Assembly (NCBI GenBank): GCA_036393335.1 | Contig: DASWHD010000120.1 | Coordinates: 1 to 32,132 of the forward strand | Direction: 5' to 3' | DNA from: DASWHD01 sp036393335 | Lineage (GTDB): Bacteria; CG2-30-53-67; CG2-30-70-394 | Length of the DNA: 32,132 nt | Part shown: positions 24,627 through 30,640 of the stretch, piece after piece | How positions within the stretch are numbered: position 1 is the first letter of the stretch | How the letters are laid out: each line of letters begins with the position of its first letter | Position numbers and translations under genes: made by a program | Notes under the pieces: model-generated | Database searches by the model: none | The model's input: the letters and a program-made list of their open reading frames with translations, nothing else | What the model was told of the DNA's origin: nothing

Positions 24627-25409
24627 TTAAAATGCGACGAGATGGCGCAGCAGGTAGCCAAACTGGTCCCTAAGCTCACCCACTCCGTGCCCCATCCACC
24701 ACGTCAGCAGAGGCAGGGTGAGGCCGACGCCCAGTAGGCCGACGGTGATCTGGAGCGGGAAGGCCACCATGAAGACGTTCATCTGCGGCAGGGTGCGCGC
24801 CAGGATCCCGAGCCCCAGATTGGTCAGGAGCATGGCGGCGATCACCGGCGCGGCTACCGAGATCGCCGCGACCAAGACTCCAGCCGTGACGGTGACGATC
24901 AGCGTCATGACGCCGCCGCTGAGCTGCGCCTCGAGGAGCGGCACGCGGCTGAAGCTCACTGCCAGCGCCTCGATCGCCCGGTGATGACCATCCAGGGCGA
25001 AGAACAACAGGGTGGCGACGATGAACTGGAACTGCGCCACCACTACCGAGCTGGACTGGCTGGTAGGGTCGAACTGGCTCACCGCAGCGAACCCCATCTG
25101 GATGCCGATCTCTTGCCCCGCGAGCTGCACTGCGGCAAACAGCGCGACGATGACGAATGCGACCAATGCCCCAACCAGCACCTCGCCACCGATCGCCACC
25201 GCAAGCTCCGGCAGCCCGCCGCTGAGGGTTGGCAGCACCGCCCGCGGGGCGAGCAACAAGGTCATGCTCAGGGCCAGACCCGCCTTCACCACCCGCGGGA
25301 CGTTGCCGCCACCCAATACCGGCGCCAGTCCGACCACACCGGCAACACGCGCCAGGACCAGGGCGAAGCGCTCAGCCACGGCGGCGTCGATGGCGATCGT
25401 CGCGGCCAT
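24627..25409 (-). CDS. fliR: Flagellar export protein FliR
   Basis: Polytopic subunit of the FliPQR export channel. The 260-aa product has about six hydrophobic segments. Family-typical stretches are GEVLVGALVAFVIVALFAAV, QEIGIQMGFAAVSQFDPTSQ and SVAAPVIAAMLLTNLGLGIL, the last followed by PQMNVFMVAFPLQITVGLLG. Its ATG overlaps the fliQ stop (TGATG), showing translational coupling. Full length. Confidence 0.95.
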   Translation of the reverse strand: MAATIAIDAAVAERFALVLARVAGVVGLAPVLGGGNVPRVVKAGLALSMTLLLAPRAVLPTLSGGLPELAVAIGGEVLVGALVAFVIVALFAAVQLAGQEIGIQMGFAAVSQFDPTSQSSSVVVAQFQFIVATLLFFALDGHHRAIEALAVSFSRVPLLEAQLSGGVMTLIVTVTAGVLVAAISVAAPVIAAMLLTNLGLGILARTLPQMNVFMVAFPLQITVGLLGVGLTLPLLTWWMGHGVGELRDQFGYLLRHLVAF

Positions 25410-25678
25410 CAGTGCACCAGCTCAGGCAATGAGGAATACAGGTTGGTGGTGTAGTCGATCATGATCTGTGCCATCCATGGCATCAGCGCCACGAGGACCA
25501 GGGAGATACTGAGGATCTTGGGGACGAAGGTGAGGGTCATCTCCTGTACCTGGGTCAGCGCCTGAAGGAGACTGACTACGACCCCGACCACCAAGCCCAC
25601 GGCCAACATCGGCCCCGCCACCAGCAAGGCCACCTCGATCGCCTCGCGCCCCAGCCCCACCACGAAGTCCGTCGTCAT
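25409..25678 (-). CDS. fliQ: Flagellar export protein FliQ
   Basis: Small two-helix membrane subunit of the FliPQR export channel, 89 aa. The first helix is ALLVAGPMLAVGLVVGVVVS, followed by LLQALTQVQEMTLTFVPKIL, a FliQ hallmark, and a second helix ISLVLVALMPWMAQIMIDYT. GAGGTGAG lies just before the start. It is the first gene of the operon here. fliP, its usual upstream neighbour, is absent from this locus and must be elsewhere. A sigma-54 promoter lies 43 bases upstream. Confidence 0.95.
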   Translation of the reverse strand: MTTDFVVGLGREAIEVALLVAGPMLAVGLVVGVVVSLLQALTQVQEMTLTFVPKILSISLVLVALMPWMAQIMIDYTTNLYSSLPELVH

Positions 25679-25720
25679 CGCTCACCTCGGTTCCCGGATC
25701 CGTCCCCGTACGATCCACTC

Positions 25721-25736
25721 AGCAAGGTCGATGCCA
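25721..25736 (-). promoter_or_regulatory. Sigma-54 (RpoN) promoter of the fliQ operon
   Basis: The minus strand reads TGGCAT-CGACC-TTGCT. It has the invariant GG and GC with exactly ten bases between, close to the consensus TGGCAC-N5-TTGCW. Transcription would start about 30 bases before the fliQ ATG. RpoN with a FleQ/FlrC-type activator drives such operons in polarly flagellated proteobacteria; the activator gene is not in this window. Confidence 0.7.
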
Positions 25737-26058
25737 CCGCCGTAGCCTTCTGCCAACGCCTGGCGCCGAAGTGGCACGCGATGCGGAACTACCTATTTTT
25801 CAAGAGCATTTCGTCTTGAGAGCGCAACCTGCCATCGGCGACAGGGCAGGCCATCCCTACGGCCGGCGTCATCGACTCGTCACCGGAGGCGGGGGAGAGA
25901 GTCACCCGCTTGACGGGCACCGCGGAGCAGCGACCACCCAGCGGGTTTCCGTGGCGGTACACCGGGCGATGGATATGGATCTTGTTTAGGTTTCATCCCT
26001 CACAACCGATACGAAGCCCCAGGAGGAAACACACCCACCGAGATGGGAGAGGCGCCCC
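25737..26058. other. Non-coding divergent region with an 8-bp inverted repeat
   Basis: No gene is seen between the fliQ promoter and the winged-helix gene. TTTCAAGA (25798-25805) and TCTTGAGA (25814-25821) form an inverted repeat with an eight-base spacer (one G-T pair), beside a short T run at 25796-25800. It could be an activator or repressor site for either direction. TACGGCCGGC at 25859-25868 also occurs inside the dnaK-dnaJ palindrome. No clear sigma-28 site was found. Confidence 0.45.
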
Positions 26059-26355
26059 GTGAAACCGTTGACGGATGAACAAGTCATCAACCCAATCCTC
26101 AACTGCAACTCGAAGATCGACATCCTCCGCGTCCTGACCCGAGCGGAGGACCCGTTGACCGGGCGGCGCATCGCCATGTTGGGGGGGATCAGCGGCCGCT
26201 CTTGTCAGCTCTCCCTACAAGCCCTGACCGAGGCCGGTGTGTTGATCCGCAAGGTGGTAGGGCGCGCCCACACCTACTCCCTCGATCGCAGCCACCACCT
26301 GGTGCAGCAGGTGGTGATTCCGCTCTTCGAGACCGAAGAGGCGTTACTCACCTGA
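26059..26355 (+). CDS. Small winged-helix DNA-binding protein
   Basis: A 98-aa predicted transcription regulator. After a short N-terminus the chain shows NSKIDILRVLTRAEDPLTGR (helix 1 and turn), RRIAMLGGISGRSCQLSLQ (helix-turn-helix) and ALTEAGVLIRKVVGRAHTYS (recognition end and wing). It ends DRSHHLVQQVVIPLFETEEAL. This resembles the N-terminal winged helix found in front of MNT-type nucleotidyltransferase domains, but no such domain follows before the stop. It may be a stand-alone regulator or the remnant of a longer protein. The start is GTG 26059 with GGGAGAGG upstream. It is divergent from the flagellar operon and 71 bases before the HDOD gene. Confidence 0.75.
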   Translation: MKPLTDEQVINPILNCNSKIDILRVLTRAEDPLTGRRIAMLGGISGRSCQLSLQALTEAGVLIRKVVGRAHTYSLDRSHHLVQQVVIPLFETEEALLT

Positions 26356-26426
26356 CTGACCCAACCCACGCGCCGACTCGCGAGCAGCGCCGACCGCTAC
26401 CCTCCCCTCCCTCCGGGACTCCACCG

Positions 26427-27311
26427 ATGGCCGAGCCGTCTCCCGCGACCGTAATGAGCCACAAGACGGTGGAGCGGCTGATGTCCAACGTCCGCGAGCT
26501 GCCGACCCTGCCCTCCATCGCCGCACGGGTGGCCGCCGTGGCGCGGGACCCGGACTCTACGGCCCGGGACATGGCGGCGGTCATATCCCAGGATCAGGCG
26601 CTGACCGCCAATCTGTTGCGCGTGGTGAACTCGGCCTACTTCGGGTTTCTGCGCCGCATCTCCAACGTGTTCGAGGCGATCAACCTCCTCGGCTACAACG
26701 AGGTAGTGAACATGGCATTCGCCGTGGCGGTGGTACGGGAGTTCGACTACCAGTCGGCCAATGACTTTGATCGCCGCGCCTTCTGGACCCACTCGATCTG
26801 CGTCGCCACCGCCAGCCAGATCCTTGCCGAGCGAGTGCGTTATCCGCGGGTCGATGCGGCCTTCACCGCAGGCCTGCTGCATGATCTCGGCAAGCTCATC
26901 CTCGATCAGTTTTTTCCCGAGCCGTTCGCGGAGGTACTGCGGTGCATGCGCGTCGATGGCGCGAGCAGCCACGCCGCGGAGGTGCAGGTGCTCGGCGTGA
27001 GCCATGCGGAGATCGGCGGCTGGATCGCACGGAACTGGCTCTTGCCGGAACCAACCATCGCATCGATCCGGCATCACCATCATCGTCGTGCAGAGCGGAT
27101 CGGGCTCCCCGGCGGCGATGACCCGATCGTCGACATCGTCCAGTTCGCCGACCTCTACTGCCGAGCCGAGGGTTATGGCAACAGCGGTGACCTGCAGACG
27201 CCGGAGGTACCAGTCGACCTCCTTACGGACCTGAGGCTCGCGGAAGATGTGCTCCCGCCCCTCAGCCAGCGCATAGCGGCGGTGGCGAAGGACATCCAGG
27301 TCTTCTTTTAG
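26427..27311 (+). CDS. HDOD domain signalling protein
   Basis: A 294-aa protein made mostly of one HDOD domain, a relative of HD phosphohydrolases used in signalling. Visible are LPTLPSIAARVAAVARDPDS and ISQDQALTANLLRVVNSAYF. FEAINLLGYNEVVNMAFAVA and AAFTAGLLHDLGKLILDQFF follow, with an intact HD pair. A late RHHHHR also suggests metal binding. In other bacteria HDOD proteins affect motility, chemotaxis or c-di-GMP responses; the role here is unknown. ATG 26427 is chosen; ATG 26454 is an in-frame alternative and neither has a strong ribosome binding site. It is probably co-transcribed with the winged-helix gene and converges on the nucleotidase gene. Confidence 0.9.
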   Translation: MAEPSPATVMSHKTVERLMSNVRELPTLPSIAARVAAVARDPDSTARDMAAVISQDQALTANLLRVVNSAYFGFLRRISNVFEAINLLGYNEVVNMAFAVAVVREFDYQSANDFDRRAFWTHSICVATASQILAERVRYPRVDAAFTAGLLHDLGKLILDQFFPEPFAEVLRCMRVDGASSHAAEVQVLGVSHAEIGGWIARNWLLPEPTIASIRHHHHRRAERIGLPGGDDPIVDIVQFADLYCRAEGYGNSGDLQTPEVPVDLLTDLRLAEDVLPPLSQRIAAVAKDIQVFF

Positions 27312-27315
27312 CACG

Positions 27316-27348
27316 CCGCCCGGCACTGGGCGGAGGGGTCGGAACCCC
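27316..27348. terminator. Tandem hairpins between convergent genes
   Basis: CCGCCC-GGCACT-GGGCGG (27316-27333) and GGGGT-CGGA-ACCCC (27335-27348) lie back to back between the HDOD stop and the end of the nucleotidase gene. Their position suits transcription termination from both sides. Neither is followed by a T tract, so the mechanism is not clearly intrinsic. Confidence 0.4.
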
Positions 27349-27367
27349 ACGCGGTGCCCGCCCCTCC

Positions 27368-28042
27368 TTAAACGACCGGCAGCACCTCGGCGAAGTCGTG
27401 GATGGCGGGAAACTCCTCCGTGTCCCGTGGCGCCTGCTGGCTGTCCGGTCGTGCCACCGCCAGCAGGTAGGCGATGCCGTAGCGGCGCGCCGCGCGCAGC
27501 ACAGGTAGGCTGTCGTCCACCAGCAGGGTGCGCTCCGAGTCAAACGGGATCAGGGCGTGCAGGCGCGGCCAAAAGCCAGGGGCCTCTTTGGGGAGGCCCA
27601 GATCGTGGGAGACCACGATGTCGTCCAGATAGGTCCCGAGGGAGGTGCGCCGCAGCTTGAGGGAGAGGCTCGCCACATGGGCATTGGTGACCAGGATCAA
27701 TCGCTTGCCGGCCCTCCGCGCCGCGGCCAGGAACTCGAACGCATGGGGATGGACACGGATGAAGTGGCTGATCTCCTCTTTGAGCTCGGCGATGGGCAAC
27801 CCGAGCTCCGCGCTCCAATGGTCCACGCAATACCATTTCAGGCTGCCCTGCACCTGACGGTACCGCTCCCGAAGTTCGGCGAGGGCGAGTTCCGGTGAGA
27901 TGCCTGTGCGACTGGCGATCGCGTCCGGGACGTGGCGTAACCAGAACTGGTTGTCGAAGTGCAGATCGAGCAAGGTGCCGTCCATGTCGAGCAGGACGGT
28001 GTCGATCTCCGACCAGGGGAGCGCCGCAGCCGGGCTGCCCAT
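27368..28042 (-). CDS. yrfG: HAD-family GMP/IMP nucleotidase-like phosphatase (YrfG-like)
   Basis: A 224-aa haloacid-dehalogenase-fold phosphatase. The nucleophile motif is LLDMDGTLLD with Asp19 and Asp21. Motif II is the Thr in LVTNAHV. Lys and the acidic pair follow in LPKEAPGFWP and LLVDDSLPVL. The phrase WSEIDTVLLDMDGTLLDLHF and the SLKWYCVDHWSAELGL region closely follow E. coli YrfG, which hydrolyses GMP and IMP. Substrate here is inferred from that likeness. It lies three bases after the CinA-like gene, so the two form one unit. Confidence 0.85.
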   Translation of the reverse strand: MGSPAAALPWSEIDTVLLDMDGTLLDLHFDNQFWLRHVPDAIASRTGISPELALAELRERYRQVQGSLKWYCVDHWSAELGLPIAELKEEISHFIRVHPHAFEFLAAARRAGKRLILVTNAHVASLSLKLRRTSLGTYLDDIVVSHDLGLPKEAPGFWPRLHALIPFDSERTLLVDDSLPVLRAARRYGIAYLLAVARPDSQQAPRDTEEFPAIHDFAEVLPVV

Positions 28043-28045
28043 GGC

Positions 28046-28774
28046 TTACAGGTCCACGATGACGTCAGGCGGCAGGAGCCCCCGCAAGGCCGCACGCGCC
28101 GCAGCGACCTCGGCCGAGTCTCGCCCCTCGAAGCTGACCCGTACCCGATAGTCCTCCCGGTCCACCACCGGGTAGCTGCCCACCTCGACACTCGGAAAAC
28201 GGTCCACCACTTTGTCCAGGAGGTCGGCAAGCTCCCCTTCGCCCATCATGGTGTGCAGGAAGCAGCGTGCGAACGGTGTCGTCCGCAGCCGATCACGGAG
28301 GTCGGCGAGCCGCTGGCGGAAGTACTTTGGGATACCGGGAAAGAGGAATACGTTTTCCTTGCAGATCGTCGGCCAGCGGCGCTCCCCTCCGCCCACCAAC
28401 TGCGCCCCCTGCGGGACCAATGCCATGCGGAGCTGCCGCGGCGTGGGATCCGCGCCCGGGTGACTGGCGCGGATCAGGTGTTCGAGGGTCGGGTCACGTA
28501 CCAGGGGAACGCCGAAGGCATGCGCCACCGCCGCCAAGGTAACGTCGTCATGGGTAGGCCCGATGCCCCCGGTGGTGAACACGTAGGTATGGGCGCCACT
28601 CAAGGCCCGCACCGCGGTAACGATTGCGTCCGTCTGGTCGCGCAGGATCCGCACCTCCTGCAGGGAGATGCCGAGGCCCCACAGCTCCTGCGCAAGGTAC
28701 GAGAGATTCTCCTCCTCCACCTTGCCGGACAGAATCTCGTTGCCAATCAACAGGGCCGCAGCGGTCGTCGTCAT
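28046..28774 (-). CDS. CinA N-terminal-domain-like (MoaB/MogA fold) protein
   Basis: A 242-aa protein with the molybdopterin-binding-like fold of CinA (COMPASS domain). It shows ALLIGNEILSGKVEEENLSY, YVFTTGGIGPTHDDVTLAAV and HAFGVPL, then VFLFPGIPKYF. The C-terminal NMN deamidase domain of full CinA is missing. Proteins of this short type are often named competence/damage-inducible protein A or molybdopterin-binding protein. Some relatives act as pyrophosphatases on nucleotide derivatives. The chosen start is ATG 28774, next to a TTG at 28777, behind GGGGGAG. Pairing with a nucleotidase suggests metabolite clean-up, which is inference. Confidence 0.85.
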   Translation of the reverse strand: MTTTAAALLIGNEILSGKVEEENLSYLAQELWGLGISLQEVRILRDQTDAIVTAVRALSGAHTYVFTTGGIGPTHDDVTLAAVAHAFGVPLVRDPTLEHLIRASHPGADPTPRQLRMALVPQGAQLVGGGERRWPTICKENVFLFPGIPKYFRQRLADLRDRLRTTPFARCFLHTMMGEGELADLLDKVVDRFPSVEVGSYPVVDREDYRVRVSFEGRDSAEVAAARAALRGLLPPDVIVDL

Positions 28775-28800
28775 CAACGGGACTCCCCCTCGAACTGACG

Positions 28801-28822
28801 GCCCCGCGCGTCCCTGCGGGGC
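28801..28822 (-). terminator. GC-rich hairpin between the Rrf2 gene and the CinA-like gene
   Basis: GCCCCGC and GCGGGGC form a perfect 7-bp stem with an eight-base loop, 16 bases after the Rrf2 stop and 27 bases before the next start. No T tract follows on either strand. It may slow transcription or stabilise the upstream message; function is not shown. Confidence 0.3.
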
Positions 28823-28837
28823 ACAGCCCGCCGGCCG

Positions 28838-29308
28838 TTACGCCTCGGTGCCGGTACGCATCAGGACATCCCCACCTTCTTCCTGCTGCCGACAGTCATC
28901 GATGATCTCCTGCAGCGTCCGGTTGCCCAGATAGTCCCGGATGTGCCGTTTGAAATCCTGCCACATCCGGCCGGTACCCGCTGCACACGACCGTTCGCTG
29001 GTCTCCCCTCCGCCACTGCCCACCCCCTCGGTGAGGTTGGAGAAGACCTCGATACCGAGAACCCGAATGATGTCGTCAATGGAGATCTCGGAGGCCGGAC
29101 GCGCGAGGAAAAAGCCACCTTTCGGTCCACGGATGCTGGTGACGATGCCGCCGCGCCGCAGCTTGTTGAACAGCTGCTCCAGGTAATGGAGGGAGATGCC
29201 CTCCACCTCCGCGATCTCCGACAAGGGAATCGGGCGCTCGCCCGTGGAGTAGTTGGCGATGTACGCCAAGGAGCGAACGGAATAGGTGATCTTCGTGGAT
29301 AGTAACAT
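28838..29308 (-). CDS. Rrf2-family regulator, IscR-like but lacking most cluster ligands
   Basis: A 156-aa winged-helix repressor of the Rrf2 family. The DNA-binding part follows IscR closely: KITYSVRSLAYIAN, then ISLHYLEQLFNKLRRGGIVT and SIRGPKGGFFLARP. E. coli IscR holds its [2Fe-2S] cluster with three cysteines and a histidine just after this region. Here only Cys108 remains at about the third position, with another cysteine at 139, and no matching histidine. It could sense something else, bind a cluster differently, or act as an apo-repressor. ATG 29308 (MLLSTKIT) has AAGGA at a spacing of nine; an ATG at 29338 would add ten residues. Divergent from iscA-hscB-hscA, its likely target. Confidence 0.9.
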   Translation of the reverse strand: MLLSTKITYSVRSLAYIANYSTGERPIPLSEIAEVEGISLHYLEQLFNKLRRGGIVTSIRGPKGGFFLARPASEISIDDIIRVLGIEVFSNLTEGVGSGGGETSERSCAAGTGRMWQDFKRHIRDYLGNRTLQEIIDDCRQQEEGGDVLMRTGTEA

Positions 29309-29381
29309 CTTGTTTTTCCTTAAAGTGCGCGCCTTCAATCCCCGGAAAAGGGAGGCGGGTCAGTCACCCACTCGCGAGCTA

Positions 29382-29392
29382 AACTGGCAGTT
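29382..29392. promoter_or_regulatory. Palindrome AACTGGCAGTT in the iscR-like/iscA divergent region
   Basis: An 11-bp perfect palindrome centred on one base, 74 bases before the Rrf2 start and 139 before iscA. Such a site between a regulator and its divergent operon may be an operator, but one short palindrome is weak evidence. Confidence 0.25.
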
Positions 29393-29467
29393 ATGAGTCA
29401 TCCCCTACTAAAAGGGTTCGGACCCGGCTCCGCTGGGACGAGGCACGCCCTGTTCGCGGTGCAGAGG

Positions 29468-29489
29468 GTTGCATATAGGCTGATGCAAC
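29468..29489. promoter_or_regulatory. Candidate Rrf2-type operator upstream of iscA
   Basis: GTTGCAT (29468-29474) and ATGCAAC (29483-29489) are a perfect 7-bp inverted repeat with an eight-base spacer, ending 41 bases before the iscA start. TATAGG (29474-29479), a possible -10 box, lies inside it, so a bound repressor would block transcription. Rrf2 proteins bind dyads of about this size. The neighbouring regulator is the natural candidate. Confidence 0.45.
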
Positions 29490-29530
29490 ACCAGATTGGA
29501 AACGGGGATGACCACTCTAGAGGACCCTAA

Positions 29531-29854
29531 ATGATTACTGTCACGGAGAAAGCCGCCAGCAAAGTGAGGGAATTCCTGTCCAAGCAGGGAAAAACTGAGG
29601 GTGCCGTCCGCATCCAGGTGAAAGGGGGCGGCTGCTCCGGCATGCAGTACCTGTTCAGCCTCGTCGATTCCCCCCGTGCCGATGACGCCGTGATCACGGA
29701 CAAAGGCGTCAACGTGTGCGTCGACCCCAAGAGTGCCGTGTTCCTGGAGGGCGCCGAAGTCGACTTCGTCGAAGCGTTTATCAACGGAGGCTTCAAGGTC
29801 CGCAATCCAAACGCCAGCGGGTCGTGCTCCTGCGGAGAGTCGTTCAGCGCGTAG
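29531..29854 (+). CDS. iscA: A-type iron-sulphur carrier protein IscA
   Basis: A 107-aa A-type carrier that accepts and passes on iron-sulphur clusters. The three ligand cysteines are Cys35 (GGCSGMQY), Cys99 and Cys101 (SCSCGESF). Length and cysteine positions agree with E. coli IscA; ErpA has the same fold, so the name is by context with hscB and hscA. ITVTEKAASKVREFL is the usual N-terminus. ATG 29531 has TAGAGGA six bases upstream. It is first in an operon divergent from the Rrf2 regulator. One extra cysteine is present in VNVCVDPK. Confidence 0.93.
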   Translation: MITVTEKAASKVREFLSKQGKTEGAVRIQVKGGGCSGMQYLFSLVDSPRADDAVITDKGVNVCVDPKSAVFLEGAEVDFVEAFINGGFKVRNPNASGSCSCGESFSA

Positions 29855-29866
29855 GTGCCGCTTGCA

Positions 29867-30640
29867 ATGGATTCTCTCCAGGTCAAATGCCAGAGCTGCG
29901 ACCAGCAGCTCGCGAGTTTTTTCTGTCACGACTGTCGGATCGCCGTTCCGGTGCCCCGGGGCGTCGACTACTTTCGCTACCTGGGGCTGCCGCAACGGCC
30001 CCTGGTCGACGCGCAGCGGCTAGAGGCCACCTATCTGCGACTCAGTCAAGAGTATCACCCGGATCGCCATCCGGACCTCTCCGCCGAGGAAAAGGAGGCC
30101 ATCCTCTACCGCTCGGCGCTCCTCAACCAGGCGTACTCCTGCCTGCGCAATCCCAAGCAGCGGGTGCAGTACCTGGTGGAGTTACTCACTGGCGGGGAAC
30201 GCAGCCGCAGCAAGGCGATCCCCCCGCAGATCGCGGAGCTTTTCCGGCGGGTGCAAACGACCTTGATGGCCGCGGATGCTTATCTCAAGGAGGCCGAGCG
30301 TCCCAAGTCGTCGATCGAGGCGGTCGCCTTTGCCCTCAAGTCGAGCGGCGTGACGGCGCAGCGCGAGAGCCTGATGGCATGCCGGAAATCGATCGAGGGG
30401 GAGCAGGCGACCGTCTTGAGCGAGTTGCAGGAGATCGACGCCCAGTGGCACCAGGCAGGCGAGGCCTCGGAACAGGCATTTCACCGCCTCAACAACGTGG
30501 CCGATGCCTTGTCGTACCTGGACCGGCTCGGCCAGCAGGTTCACGAGCGCCTCGTCGCCCTGCACATGCTCACCCCCGCCATCCTCCCGGCAACCTCCAC
30601 GGCCCCTATGCCTCATCCCGTGGGAACAGATCCGCAATGA
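29867..30640 (+). CDS. hscB: Co-chaperone HscB with N-terminal four-cysteine motif
   Basis: J-domain protein that brings IscU to HscA during iron-sulphur cluster transfer. The 257-aa product begins with two CxxC pairs, Cys8/Cys11 and Cys20/Cys23, forming a likely zinc site. A J domain follows with HPD at 64-66 (LSQEYHPDRHPD), and then a helical C-terminal IscU-binding domain. E. coli HscB lacks the cysteine region and is about 171 aa; human HSC20 has a comparable tetracysteine N-terminus. The C-terminal part here is also longer than usual, with an unassigned tail of about 30 residues. ATG 29867 is preferred over GTG 29855. Its stop overlaps hscA in ATGA. Confidence 0.9.
   Translation: MDSLQVKCQSCDQQLASFFCHDCRIAVPVPRGVDYFRYLGLPQRPLVDAQRLEATYLRLSQEYHPDRHPDLSAEEKEAILYRSALLNQAYSCLRNPKQRVQYLVELLTGGERSRSKAIPPQIAELFRRVQTTLMAADAYLKEAERPKSSIEAVAFALKSSGVTAQRESLMACRKSIEGEQATVLSELQEIDAQWHQAGEASEQAFHRLNNVADALSYLDRLGQQVHERLVALHMLTPAILPATSTAPMPHPVGTDPQ

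Noticed and set aside
25770..25790. Second sigma-54 promoter (GTGGCACGCGATGCGG) on the plus strand
   Set aside because: TGGCAC is present but the -12 GC is not at the required spacing.
25771..25989. 72-codon open frame on the plus strand in the fliQ/winged-helix gap
   Set aside because: No ribosome binding site, no recognisable domain, and it crosses the inverted repeat; treated as chance.
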